From JABDQA01 sp963824415 (GTDB lineage: Bacteria; Desulfobacterota; Desulfobulbia; Desulfobulbales; Desulfocapsaceae): a stretch of 64,000 nucleotides of DNA. A program made the translations under genes and the position numbers. The notes under the pieces were generated by a model. It had not been told where the DNA came from. It saw only the letters and a program-made list of their open reading frames with translations, and did no database searches. Location of the stretch: the NCBI GenBank assembly GCA_963824415.1, contig CAWGPM010000008.1:62001-126000 (forward strand), in the 5' to 3' direction. Below, piece after piece: positions 26,355-35,771 of the stretch. Within the stretch, counting starts at the first letter, position 1; each line of letters starts with the position of its first letter.

Positions 26355-27038
26355 ATGACCAGAGACATAATCGAAGTCCGGGGATTATCCAAATCGTATC
26401 GTATCGGCAACCGTATGATATCGATTCTCAATGATATCTCCTTTTCCGTGGCGCCGGGCGAGTTTATCGTGATTGAGGGAACCAGCGGCAGCGGCAAGAG
26501 TACCCTGCTGAGTTTGCTCTCGGGCCTTGATAGGCCCAGTCGGGGCAGCATCTGGTTTAACGGGCGCGATATCGTCAGCCTCAGCGAGGATCAACTGGCC
26601 CCGCTGCGCAACAAGGAAATCGGATTTATTTTCCAGGCCTTTCATCTGGTTCCATCGCTCAATGGCTTGGAAAACGTGATGTTTCCGGCTGAATTGAACA
26701 ACGATCCTGAGGCCGAAGATAAAGCGGTGGCGCTGCTGCGCCGGGTCGGGCTGGAAGATCGGCTGCACAGCACGGTTCATCAACTCTCCGGGGGGGAGAA
26801 GCAGCGGGTGGCCATCTGCCGGGCGCTGATCAACCGGCCTCCGCTGGTGTTTGGTGATGAGCCGACCGGCAATCTCGATTCGGCCAACAGTGCCGGTGTC
26901 ATCGAGGTGCTGGTCGAACTGCACAAAGAGCTTGGCACGACGCTGATCATCGCCACGCACAGCACAGAAATCGCCGAACTGGCGGACCGGCGGCTGCGTC
27001 TGCACGACGGACGGCTGACCCGGGCAGGTGGCGGCTGA
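26355..27038 (+). CDS. ABC transporter ATP-binding protein, LolD/YbbA-like
   Basis: A 227-residue ATPase. Walker A is GTSGSGKST, the signature is LSGGEKQRVA, Walker B is LVFGDEPTGNLDS and the switch His is in ATHS. The RIGNRMISILNDISF N-terminus and GLDRPSRGSIWFNG block place it in the MacB/LolD-type class, which drives FtsX-like permeases. Its stop overlaps the permease start by one base (TGATG). The following TesA-like esterase repeats the E. coli ybbA-ybbP-tesA neighbourhood. An upstream GTG at 26349 is in frame; ATG at 26355 fits the AAAGG motif better. Confidence 0.9.
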   Translation: MTRDIIEVRGLSKSYRIGNRMISILNDISFSVAPGEFIVIEGTSGSGKSTLLSLLSGLDRPSRGSIWFNGRDIVSLSEDQLAPLRNKEIGFIFQAFHLVPSLNGLENVMFPAELNNDPEAEDKAVALLRRVGLEDRLHSTVHQLSGGEKQRVAICRALINRPPLVFGDEPTGNLDSANSAGVIEVLVELHKELGTTLIIATHSTEIAELADRRLRLHDGRLTRAGGG

Positions 27039-29551
27039 TGAATCTTCGTTTCCTCAGGCGTGAATTGCGCCACGGCAGACCACAGATCATCACCTTCGTG
27101 CTCTGCGTGGCCCTGTCTATCGGTGCCCTGAACGGACTTAACGGCTTCAAGCGCGATGCCTATGAGTCGGTTTACCGCGAATCGAGGGCGATGCACGGCG
27201 GTGACCTGATCATCCACTCCCACTATCCGTTTTCGGATGCAATTCTGCAGAAAGTTGAGGAGATCGCCGGCCGGGAGGAGGTCGAAACAACCTTCGCGTA
27301 TCGATTTTTTTCGATGGCCAGGCCGGCCCAGAAGCTTGACGGCGAGCGTTCGCTCCTAACAAATATCAAGTCCGTGGAAGCCAACTACCCGCTCTACGGT
27401 ACGATCGAGCTGGCCTCGGGCAGATCATTTCGTCAGATGCTGGTTCCCGGCGCGGTGGTTGTTTCCGAAGAAGTGCTGTCGCGTCTGCAGCTGGCGGTCG
27501 GCGAACTGCTGCGGATCGGTTCCGCCGACTTCAGGATTGCAGACAGCATCGTTTTTGATCCGAGTGTGAGTTCGTCCTTTTTTCTGCTGGGACCCCGGGT
27601 CTACCTGCATGCAGAAGATCTGGAAAAGGTCGGCCTGCTGGGTCAGACCAGCCGGGCGGACTATCGGATGATGTTGAAGGTTAAAGACGACCCGCGCCTG
27701 CTGAAAACCATCGAGGCGGACTTGAACCGGTTGGCCGGCCCGGGGCCGGCGCAGGTGACCACGGCCGACAAGGCCCGCTCGGGTTTAAAGCGCTTTCTCG
27801 ACAACCTGTTCTTTTTCCTGAGTTTTATCTCGATTTTTACCCTGCTGCTCAGCGGTATCGGCATGCAGAGTTCGCTGAGTGCGCTGGTGCAGCAGAAAAA
27901 ACGGACCATCGCCATCACCAAGGCGATGGGCGCCAGCCGCCGGTTTCTGTTTGTCCACTACCTCAGTTTTATCCTGCTCATGGGTGCGGTCGGTTCCGCG
28001 CTCGGTATGGCGGGCGGATATCTTATCAAGCGGATTCTGCCGCTCTATCTCGGTGATCTGCTGCCGGTCTCACAAGGCGGCTCTTTTTCGCTCAACGACA
28101 TCCTGGAGGGCACCCTGCTCGGCCTGGCGGTAACCCTGCTTTTTGGACTGCTGCCGCTGGTCCGGCTCGTCGATATCAGACCGGTCATCCTGCTGCGCGA
28201 CGAAGCAGGCGAGAGCGGCCGAAAAGCGCTTGCCTGGTTAACCACCCTGGTCGGCATTGGGCTTCTCTGCCTGCTGGTGATCAACCAGCTCGAGGATGTC
28301 AGAATCGGAGTCTATGTGATACTTGCGTGTCTGGCGGTGATTCTCATCATTACATTGGCAGCACTCGGCTTACTCAAATATTTCAGGACGGTAAAAATTG
28401 TTCATTTGGGGCTCAGGCAGGCCCAGCGAAGCCTGTTCAGGGTCGGTAACAGGACTTTGTCGGTGGTCGTCACCCTGGCCTGTTCCCTGAGTGTCCTGCT
28501 CAGTATCTACCTGCTCGAGGTGAATCTCTTCTCTTCATTTATTACCTCCTATCCGAAAGATGCCCCGAATCTGTTTTTCCTCGATATCCAGCAGGATCAG
28601 AAGGATCGGTTCAAGGCCATCGTCGAGGGTGAGATGCAGCTCTACCCGGTAATCAGGGCGCGGCTTCTCTCGATAAACCAGGAGCCGATCGACTACGAAA
28701 AGGAGCGGACCCGAAAACGGGACAACCTGGCCCGTGAATTCAACCTGACTTATCGCAGCAGCCTGCTGAAAGACGAATCGATCGTCGAAGGCGGGGCATT
28801 GTTCGACGAAAAGCGCGTGGTTCCGCCGCTGGTCGAGGTTTCCCTGCTCGACACGATCGCTGAATTCGGCGATATCAAGCGCGGCGACCGGCTGGTTTTC
28901 AATATTCAGGGCGTGGAGCTCGAAGCGCTGGTTACCACCATCCGTTCACGGACCAAATCAAAACTGCACCCCTTTTTCTATTTCGTTTTTTCAGAAGAAG
29001 TACTCAATGGTGCGCCGCAGACCTATTTCGGTGCCCTGCATTTGGCTGCAGACGACATCGCCCCGACTATCGATCAGGTGGTGAGGGAGCTGCCCAATGT
29101 CAGCGCGATAAACGTATCGGAGACGGCCGATCGTTTTGCCGAATTGCTGACCCGGCTGGCTGACAGCGTTATCTTCTTTTCCAGTTTTTCGATGGCCGCC
29201 GGCTGTCTGATTCTGGTCGGCGCTCTAATGGCTACTCGGCTGGCACGCATAAGGGAGGCGGCCTATTACAAGATGCTTGGGGCAGATTCCGGTTTTGTGC
29301 TGCGCATGGTGGTCTATGAACACATCCTGCTCTCCCTGGTCTGTTCGCTGATCGGTTTTGCTTGTGCAATCGGAGCTTCCTGGATTATCTGCCGAACGGT
29401 CTTCGAAATCGGCTACCTGGTTCCGTATCGTGATTTACTGGTCATTTTCGGGTCCACCCTGCTGGTGGTGACCCTCATCGGCAGCGTAGGATCGCTCAAT
29501 GTGATTCGCCGTAGGCCCATCGATTTTCTACGACAGGACGAGGGCGGCTGA
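27038..29551 (+). CDS. FtsX-like ABC permease, YbbP type
   Basis: An 837-residue membrane protein with about ten helices in two FtsX permease modules. The first has helices near residues 23-40, 255-275, 305-330 and 345-375; the second starts about 470 and ends with three helices (715-740, 765-790, 810-825). Large periplasmic domains lie between. VQQKKRTIAITKAMGASRRF and REAAYYKMLGADSGFV are the coupling loops typical of FtsX domains. MacB/LolC-like exporters move lipids, peptides or lipoproteins outward; the substrate of YbbAP is unsettled. The gene is translationally coupled to the ATPase and followed 25 bases later by the esterase. Confidence 0.9.
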   Translation: MNLRFLRRELRHGRPQIITFVLCVALSIGALNGLNGFKRDAYESVYRESRAMHGGDLIIHSHYPFSDAILQKVEEIAGREEVETTFAYRFFSMARPAQKLDGERSLLTNIKSVEANYPLYGTIELASGRSFRQMLVPGAVVVSEEVLSRLQLAVGELLRIGSADFRIADSIVFDPSVSSSFFLLGPRVYLHAEDLEKVGLLGQTSRADYRMMLKVKDDPRLLKTIEADLNRLAGPGPAQVTTADKARSGLKRFLDNLFFFLSFISIFTLLLSGIGMQSSLSALVQQKKRTIAITKAMGASRRFLFVHYLSFILLMGAVGSALGMAGGYLIKRILPLYLGDLLPVSQGGSFSLNDILEGTLLGLAVTLLFGLLPLVRLVDIRPVILLRDEAGESGRKALAWLTTLVGIGLLCLLVINQLEDVRIGVYVILACLAVILIITLAALGLLKYFRTVKIVHLGLRQAQRSLFRVGNRTLSVVVTLACSLSVLLSIYLLEVNLFSSFITSYPKDAPNLFFLDIQQDQKDRFKAIVEGEMQLYPVIRARLLSINQEPIDYEKERTRKRDNLAREFNLTYRSSLLKDESIVEGGALFDEKRVVPPLVEVSLLDTIAEFGDIKRGDRLVFNIQGVELEALVTTIRSRTKSKLHPFFYFVFSEEVLNGAPQTYFGALHLAADDIAPTIDQVVRELPNVSAINVSETADRFAELLTRLADSVIFFSSFSMAAGCLILVGALMATRLARIREAAYYKMLGADSGFVLRMVVYEHILLSLVCSLIGFACAIGASWIICRTVFEIGYLVPYRDLLVIFGSTLLVVTLIGSVGSLNVIRRRPIDFLRQDEGG

Positions 29552-29576
29552 TGCTGATTAATACAAGCAGGAGTCC

Positions 29577-30275
29577 ATGATGAAAAGCCCCGCCTCAAAT
29601 ATCCTTGCCGGCCTGCTCTGTGGTCTGATCTTAACACTGGCTCTGGCGGGCTGTAAAAATGAGCCGCAGGAGGGCCTTGAGGCCAGCCATGAGGCGACGG
29701 TTTCCTATGACGGCGTCATCATGGCGATGGGAGACAGCTTGACCGCCGGCCTCGGGGTATCACCGCAGAACAGTTATCCGGCGCTGCTGGAGCAGATGTT
29801 GCACGAACGTGGCCTGAACTACCGGGTGATCAACGGAGGAGTCAGCGGCGAGACGAGCAGCGGCGCCCGGTCCCGGGTGGGCTGGATCATCTCGATGAAG
29901 CCGGATCTGGTCCTTCTGGTAACCGGGGCCAACGACGGGCTGCGGGGTATCGACCCGGCCTTGATTAAAGACAACATCGCCCGGATCATCTCAGAGCTGC
30001 AAGCGGCCGATATCGAGGTTGTCTTGGGGGGAATGAAGATGTCCACCAACATGGGCCAGGACTATGTAAGCCAGTTCAACCGCCTCTACCCCGAGCTGGC
30101 CGCCGCCAACCAGATTGGTATTATGGAATTTTTCCTGGAAGGCGTGGCCCTGCAGCCGGAATTCAACCAGGCCGACGGGATACATCCCAACGAGCAGGGC
30201 TACCGGGTTATCGCCGAAAACATCCTGCCCCATGTGCTTGAGGCACTGGAGAGGATTGAGCGGCACAATTCCTGA
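29577..30275 (+). CDS. TesA-like SGNH hydrolase lipoprotein
   Basis: A 232-residue esterase of the TesA/arylesterase group. The leader ends in lipobox LALAGC, so it is probably lipid-anchored, unlike soluble periplasmic E. coli TesA. Catalytic blocks are visible: MAMGDSLTAGLG (Ser), GGVSGETSSG (Gly), TGANDGLRG (Asn) and DGIHPNEQGY (Asp and His). TesA cleaves acyl-CoA thioesters, lysophospholipids and esters in vitro. AGGAG precedes the ATGATG start. The tight link to the ABC pair supports a joint role in lipid handling at the envelope. Confidence 0.88.
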   Translation: MMKSPASNILAGLLCGLILTLALAGCKNEPQEGLEASHEATVSYDGVIMAMGDSLTAGLGVSPQNSYPALLEQMLHERGLNYRVINGGVSGETSSGARSRVGWIISMKPDLVLLVTGANDGLRGIDPALIKDNIARIISELQAADIEVVLGGMKMSTNMGQDYVSQFNRLYPELAAANQIGIMEFFLEGVALQPEFNQADGIHPNEQGYRVIAENILPHVLEALERIERHNS

Positions 30276-30419
30276 TCAGCGCCTGACCGATCGGTTGCAG
30301 GACAACAAAATTAGCAGCAAATAGGCGTGCTGTTATTTTTTTCTGCGATACACAGGAAGAAAATCAACGAAGGAGTTGGGTTAAAACGACCAGGATTGGT
30401 AATCGATTTTGCAGAAAAA

Positions 30420-30460
30420 GTAGAGTCCGGCGGAGGTACCCATGCTCAACCGGACTCTAC
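30420..30460. repeat. Perfect 11-bp inverted repeat enclosing a ribosome binding site and ATG
   Basis: GTAGAGTCCGG (30420-30430) pairs with CCGGACTCTAC (30450-30460). The 19-base loop contains GGAGG and the ATG at 30442. There is no T-run, so a terminator is unlikely; folding would expose the ribosome binding site in a loop or constrain it. Confidence 0.6.
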
Positions 30461-30561
30461 AAGTGGAGAGTGCCAATGTTTTTATGCAGGAACAAGGACA
30501 AAACTCTCCAAAATCCTCTCCAAAAGACTCTCGATTACCTTCTCCAACTGATAACGACTAA
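30442..30561 (+). CDS. Candidate 39-residue Ser/Pro/Lys-rich small protein
   Basis: ATG at 30442 is preceded by GGAGG with a 5-base spacer, as good as any ribosome binding site in the window, and by chance the same GGAGGTACCC-ATG as the lipoprotein gene at 8991. The frame runs MLNRTLQVESANVFMQEQGQ and then a repetitive, unstructured tail with SPKSSPK and PSPTDND to a TAA. I know no family. It lies 166 bases after the esterase gene and 422 bases before the MinD-HDOD gene; the rest of that interval (30562-30983) shows nothing I can call. It may equally be a leader peptide or a chance frame. Confidence 0.35.
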   Translation: MLNRTLQVESANVFMQEQGQNSPKSSPKDSRLPSPTDND

Positions 30562-30983
30562 ATATCTCATCCGTAATTTGAAATCAATCAGCCAAAACCT
30601 TAAAGAAGATAGGTATTTATACGCATAACACGAGCTAAATATCTGATGACACTCAAAAATAATGGCAGCGCATTACCGTTGTTTTCAGACACATTTTTCT
30701 CATCTGGCTGCGTTTTCCACTTGATCAAAAAATGTGTGGTGGATGCGTTCGCCTGAAAAACAGACGGGGGCGCAGCAGAAAGAATATAAAGACTTGCCAT
30801 TAATGGTGATCCAGCAAGGGATTAAAATGATTTGAGCCTGTGGGCAAACGGCACCAGTCATTCTCAGGATAAAGATTTTCACGAAACCACGTTTCTGCAG
30901 AGGTTTTTCTACTTGTTGGCCGGCCTGAATATTTGTATCTTTTTCGGATTAACCGATGAATCCGTTTGTTGAGAAGGGGCGTC

Positions 30984-33353
30984 ATGTCTGAAGTCATTGT
31001 GTTTACCAGCGGCAAGGGCGGGGTTGGCAAGTCGAACCTGTGCCTCAATACCGCCCTTCAGCTTACCGCCCAGCAATACCGGACCTGCCTGTTCGACGGC
31101 GACCTGGGACTGGCCAACGTCAACATCCTGCTGGGAATCGAGCAGGAGCATACGCTCGATGATGTAGTCTTCAACAACCGTTCCCTCGATGAAATCCTGG
31201 TCCATACCGGTTACGGATTCGACATCATTCCGGGAAGCTCCGGGGTTGAGCAGATTGCCGATCTCAGCGGGGCTCAGCTCGAGTCGCTGATCGCGGCCCT
31301 GGCCGGGGTTGGCGATTACGATTATTTTCTGATCGATACCGCCTCGGGTATCTCAAAGTCCGTTATCTCGTTCTGTCTGGCGGCGCGGCAGACCGTGATC
31401 GTGATTACCCGGGAGGCCACCTCGCTGACCGACGCCTACGCCCTGCTCAAGATTCTCAGCCTCAAGGGCTACCAGGGTGCGGTGCGGATTCTGATCAATA
31501 ACTGCGACAGCATCCCCCAGGCTAAGAAGACCTACCTGCGCTACAAGCGAGTGGTGGATAAACATCTCGACATCGCCATCGCGCCGGCCGGCATCGTTTT
31601 ACACGACGACCACTTCGAGCAGGCGGTGGTCCAGCAGAGACCGCTGCTCGAGCTCTATCCGGATTCCGTTGGCGCCCAGTGCATCAGGGCTTTCGTCGCC
31701 AATCTGGTCAGGGAAAACGAGCCGGCTGGGAAGCCGGTAACGCTGGCCGGTTTCTGGCAGCGCTACCTCGAGCTGATCAGAGAAGATACCAGGCAAGATC
31801 CTTCAGCAGCAGTGCAGGCCGGTCAGCAATACCAGCAGGACTTGAGCCATGGCCAGGCGACTGCTGTAGATCTGCCGGACCAGGAGGTTGCGACGGTTCC
31901 CAGGCCGCCGACGGGGATGTCCCATGCGGGCAGTGCGGAGCTGCAGACCGCCCTGTTTGGTTATGGCCATTTCATGAACGGCCTCAGTTCTTCGCCGGTC
32001 CTGCTCGGGGCTTTGTACCGGCAGAGCGGCCGGGGGCAGGATATGGTTTCGCTGGGCAGGAAGCTGCTTCTCAGCGATCCGGTTCTGATGAGCCGGCTCC
32101 TCTACCTGCAGACCCCTGACAGCACAGGGTATCGACCTCATACCCAGGATCTGGATGAACTGTTCGATGAGCTTGATGATGATCGGCTTCATAATCTTAT
32201 ATTGCAGGCCTCCATGCAAAGCCTGCAAGGAGCGAACAACGGGGCTGCAAAAATCTACCTGCAGCGCTGGCTGCACAGCCTGAGCTGTGCAATTCTGACC
32301 AGAGACATTGCCCGGGCCGCTTCATTTGCCTTTCCCGAGGAGGCCTATATCTGTGGTTTGATGCACGATATCGGCCATTTTATCGTGGCTGCTCGGGCTG
32401 GTTCTGCGGGAAGCGATGGCAGCCGCGGAGAGGAAGTCGATGCCGTACCAGACAACCCAGGCGCTCACGCCCGAATCGGTGCCGAGTACCTGCAGGCACT
32501 TGGGCTCAACAATATGATGTGCGATGCGGTGCGCTTCCACCATCACCCAATGGACCAGGTTGCCACTGGATTCGATCTGGTCCGGTTCGTATTCGGCGCC
32601 AATGCATTGCTTAACGAAACCGAACCAGAAAACATGGTTGATGAGGCGGTCTTCGGGCTGCTCGGCCTGCCCCGTGACCAGGTCTTGACTCTGCTGACCC
32701 AGGCCCGGACCAAGGCGCAGGAAATGGTCGATGTGCTGGGGCTGGATCAGACGGTGGGGTTGTTTGATACAGCGCCGGCGGGTGATGCGGCAGCTGGCGG
32801 CAACGGTGTGGACGAGGCAGCCAAGGCACTTGGGCGACACCTGCTGGATCATCTGCTCACCGGCAGTGTGATGCCGCCGCTGGTGAGCCTGAACAGCCTG
32901 ACGGAGTGGACGCAGCGCATTCACTGGAGCTGTAGTCTACTGTATGGCTTCAGACGAACGATCTGCTTTCTGGCGGATTCCGACAAACGCCGGCTGACCG
33001 CCACCGGGTTTCCCGGCTGTTTCAGCGCAGAAAACCTCGATAATATCGTCGTCAATGTGGGCAACAGCAGTTCTCTGCTGAGCCGCTCGTTTACCGAGGG
33101 CAGGGTGATCGCCCAGGATCTGGCCGTGCCAGGCGACGACCTCAATCTCTGTGATTATCAACTGGGCAGACTGCTGGGCGATGAGGCACTGCTCTGCATA
33201 CCTCTGAAGGGCTCAGAACAGAGTGTCGGCCTGATTGTCTGCGGCCTCTCCATTGCTGAATACGCTTCCATCGATGAACGGATCAGCCAGCTTGCCGAAC
33301 TGGGTTTCCGGGCGGCCCGGGACCTGGCGGTGCTTAGACAAGAAGTTAACTGA
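30984..33353 (+). CDS. MinD/FlhG-like ATPase fused to HDOD and GAF-like domains
   Basis: A 789-residue fusion. Residues about 1-265 are a MinD/ParA-type ATPase with deviant Walker A (SGKGGVGKSNL, 9-19), DGDLGLANVNILLG and FLIDTASGI, closest in style to FlhG/MotR. A Gln/Pro-rich linker follows. Residues about 320-560 form an HDOD domain with HD at 461-462 (GLMHDIGHFIVAA) and a second His cluster FHHHPMD. Residues about 640-785 look like a GAF domain (WSCSLLYGFRRTICFLADSD onward). The start is ATG at 30984 behind AAGGGG; a TTG 18 bases upstream is less likely. I do not know this fusion from characterised proteins. Partner genes downstream carry HDOD and kinase domains. Confidence 0.8.
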   Translation: MSEVIVFTSGKGGVGKSNLCLNTALQLTAQQYRTCLFDGDLGLANVNILLGIEQEHTLDDVVFNNRSLDEILVHTGYGFDIIPGSSGVEQIADLSGAQLESLIAALAGVGDYDYFLIDTASGISKSVISFCLAARQTVIVITREATSLTDAYALLKILSLKGYQGAVRILINNCDSIPQAKKTYLRYKRVVDKHLDIAIAPAGIVLHDDHFEQAVVQQRPLLELYPDSVGAQCIRAFVANLVRENEPAGKPVTLAGFWQRYLELIREDTRQDPSAAVQAGQQYQQDLSHGQATAVDLPDQEVATVPRPPTGMSHAGSAELQTALFGYGHFMNGLSSSPVLLGALYRQSGRGQDMVSLGRKLLLSDPVLMSRLLYLQTPDSTGYRPHTQDLDELFDELDDDRLHNLILQASMQSLQGANNGAAKIYLQRWLHSLSCAILTRDIARAASFAFPEEAYICGLMHDIGHFIVAARAGSAGSDGSRGEEVDAVPDNPGAHARIGAEYLQALGLNNMMCDAVRFHHHPMDQVATGFDLVRFVFGANALLNETEPENMVDEAVFGLLGLPRDQVLTLLTQARTKAQEMVDVLGLDQTVGLFDTAPAGDAAAGGNGVDEAAKALGRHLLDHLLTGSVMPPLVSLNSLTEWTQRIHWSCSLLYGFRRTICFLADSDKRRLTATGFPGCFSAENLDNIVVNVGNSSSLLSRSFTEGRVIAQDLAVPGDDLNLCDYQLGRLLGDEALLCIPLKGSEQSVGLIVCGLSIAEYASIDERISQLAELGFRAARDLAVLRQEVN

Positions 33354-33466
33354 GCAGATTTTTCCATGGTGGGCCAGCATAATTGCCCGTCTCGGGGAAG
33401 GAGGTGGCAGGGCGGTTCTCTGGAAAGTACTTGTAAATTGTGATATTAATGGTAACAAAGCGGTGT

Positions 33467-33492
33467 AACCGTTAGAAACGGTTGTCTTTTTT
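33467..33492 (+). terminator. Terminator-like hairpin just before the HDOD kinase gene
   Basis: AACCGTT (33467-33473), 3-base loop, AACGGTT (33477-33483), GTC, then six T. It lies 114 bases after the preceding stop and ends only 6 bases before the GTG assigned to the next gene, so it may terminate, attenuate, or mask that start. Confidence 0.65.
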
Positions 33493-33498
33493 ACATCC

Positions 33499-35757
33499 GT
33501 GCAGTTTAAAGACTCAAGCCCTGATAAATATGACAGAGCCAGGCAGTTCAATTATGGTGCGTATGATCCTGATGATCCTGACGCCCCCACCAAAACCGAT
33601 CCCCACGTTTATATGATGCCCCGGCAAGAGGTATTTACCCGGATCAGGCGCTCGGGCCACCTGCCGATTCTGCCCGAGATTCTGCTGCGGCTGCTGGAGG
33701 CCTGCGACGACGAGGCCACGCCGCTGACCGAGGTCGCCTCCCTGATAGACAAGGATCCATCCCTGAGCTTTAAAGTCCTGCAACTCGTCAACTCCGCCTA
33801 CTTTGGCCTGCGCACGACCTATAGCGGTATTGACCAGGCCGTGGTTTATCTCGGCGCCAGCAGCGTCAAAAACATGGCGGTGACGGCTGCGGTACACCAG
33901 GTTTTCGACCAGAAGCGGCTGGCAGGACTAAAACATTTCAATCTCCACGCATTCTGGTATCACAGCCTCAAATGTGCGATCTTATCGCGGCGCCTCGCCG
34001 AACTGAGCTCGCTGGCAAGTCCTGATGACGCCTACCTCGGCGGTTTGCTGCATGATCTCGGCAAACTGGTGCTGGCCTCGAGCTTTGCCGAGCAATACGA
34101 GTCGATCCTGGTTCAGTCGGAAGATAACGGTTCCGGGCCTGAAACCGAAAAAGAGACGATCGGGGCCGATCATTGCGAGGTTGGCGCCTGGCTGATCCGC
34201 CACTGGAAGCTGAGTTCACTGCTGGCCGATGCCATCGGCTATCACCATGAACCCCTGGAAAAAATATGTCAGGCGCTGCCGCTGGTCAAAATCGTCTATC
34301 TTGCTAATCTGCTCAGCAAAGACGAAGAATTGGAGGCGGGTGCCAGCGAAGTAGAGCAGATTATACCGGGACTTACGGCAGAAGAGCTGGCTCAGATAAG
34401 CCAGGGAGCCAATGATGAAATTGTGCAGATCAGCAGCGAACTGGGGATACCGGTCCAGGTGCCGCCTGATTTGTCTGGAGAAACGGTCTTGGCAGATGGC
34501 GCCCGCGAAGATTCTCAGATGACGCTGTCCTCGCGGATCAAAGGCATTTCGCTGCTGTCCGGGTTTCTGGAGAATGTGGTTCAAGCGGAAGACAATGAAC
34601 GGATGCTCCAGGCCTTCGAACGTTCAATGCAGGTGCTGTTCGGCATCGACCAGGTGGTTGTGCTGCTCCCGGACCGGGACCGGGTGCTGCTCTGCGGCAT
34701 GACCTCCGAGTTCAATAAACTCAACGCGTTGAGCCGCGAGCTGGTGCTGCCAGTGCAGAAAAACTCGAGCCGGATCGTGCGGGCCTATCTTGACGGAACC
34801 TTCGATACGCTCAGGGTCGATCACGATAGTGCAAACCTGGCTGACAGGCAGGTGCTCTCGGCCTTGAACTGCTCCGAAGTGGCGCTCATTCCACTGACCG
34901 CAGACCATACGGAGGTTGGCCTGGTACTGCTCGGGTTGCCCGCTTCATCGACGGAGATGTCCCGCAACGATTTCCGACTTATCAGGACCATTGCCCAGCA
35001 GGTAGGTCTCTGCCTGCATATGGGCGAGCTCAAGAGAAGAAAGGCAGAAGATCTGGAGGCAGAGCGCCAGGCCGCGATTTCGATGACCGCGCGTAAGTTC
35101 GCCCACGAGGTCAACAATCCACTGGGCATCATCAACAATTATCTGACCAGCCTGAAGCTCAAGGCCTCCGAGAACGATGGCATAAATCAGGATTTGTCCA
35201 TTATCTCCGAAGAGATCGGCAGGATATCGACGATGATCCGGCAGCTTGACATCTTCGGGCAGCCGGCCCAGCCTCAGATAGAGACGTGCGATATCAACCG
35301 GGTGATCGGCGATATTGTGCAGCTGGTGCAGTCATCGCTGGCGGGCGATGCGGCGCCCTCTATCACCTTCGCGCCGGATGAAGCGCTGGCGCCGGTGCAG
35401 AGTGCGCCGGACAGCATCAAGCAGGTCGTCATCAACCTGCTGAAAAATGCGGCGGAAGCCCTCAGCGGCGAACGCAGTGGAGCAGTTATGGTGAAAACGG
35501 GCCTGGAAAGTGATGCGCAGAGCAGCACCCTTCCCCGGGTCATCATTGAAGTTTCAGACAACGGACCCGGTCTGCCGGAGCGGGTCCGCGCCAACCTGTA
35601 TAAACCGTTTATTTCGACCAAGGGAGGCGCTCACTCGGGCCTGGGTCTGTCGATTGTCAAGAAAACCGTGCAGGAGCTGGATGGCACGATATCGTGCGTC
35701 AGTGGAGCCCAAGGTGGGACGACCTTTACCATTTCACTGCCGACCGTGTACGACTGA
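33499..35757 (+). CDS. HDOD-GAF-histidine kinase
   Basis: A 752-residue sensor kinase without membrane helices. An HDOD domain spans about residues 45-250 (HLPILPEILLRLLEACDD, LVNSAYFGLR, and the HD motif LLHDLGKLVLAS). A GAF domain is at about 370-510, ending in LIRTIAQQVGLCLHMGELK. The HisKA helix follows with phosphoacceptor His536 (FAHEVNNPLGIINNY), then HATPase_c (NLLKNAAEAL, SDNGPGLPE, HSGLGLSIVKK). The start is GTG at 33499 without a ribosome binding site and directly after a hairpin; the first in-frame ATG is at 33613 (MMPRQEV), which would remove only a disordered leader. It is followed by the hybrid kinase 14 bases on. Confidence 0.88.
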   Translation: MQFKDSSPDKYDRARQFNYGAYDPDDPDAPTKTDPHVYMMPRQEVFTRIRRSGHLPILPEILLRLLEACDDEATPLTEVASLIDKDPSLSFKVLQLVNSAYFGLRTTYSGIDQAVVYLGASSVKNMAVTAAVHQVFDQKRLAGLKHFNLHAFWYHSLKCAILSRRLAELSSLASPDDAYLGGLLHDLGKLVLASSFAEQYESILVQSEDNGSGPETEKETIGADHCEVGAWLIRHWKLSSLLADAIGYHHEPLEKICQALPLVKIVYLANLLSKDEELEAGASEVEQIIPGLTAEELAQISQGANDEIVQISSELGIPVQVPPDLSGETVLADGAREDSQMTLSSRIKGISLLSGFLENVVQAEDNERMLQAFERSMQVLFGIDQVVVLLPDRDRVLLCGMTSEFNKLNALSRELVLPVQKNSSRIVRAYLDGTFDTLRVDHDSANLADRQVLSALNCSEVALIPLTADHTEVGLVLLGLPASSTEMSRNDFRLIRTIAQQVGLCLHMGELKRRKAEDLEAERQAAISMTARKFAHEVNNPLGIINNYLTSLKLKASENDGINQDLSIISEEIGRISTMIRQLDIFGQPAQPQIETCDINRVIGDIVQLVQSSLAGDAAPSITFAPDEALAPVQSAPDSIKQVVINLLKNAAEALSGERSGAVMVKTGLESDAQSSTLPRVIIEVSDNGPGLPERVRANLYKPFISTKGGAHSGLGLSIVKKTVQELDGTISCVSGAQGGTTFTISLPTVYD

Positions 35758-35771
35758 GATATGCTGTGACG

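Noticed and set aside
30600..30800. Minus-strand 66-residue frame between the esterase and MinD-HDOD genes
   Set aside because: No ribosome binding site or family match; composition resembles non-coding DNA.
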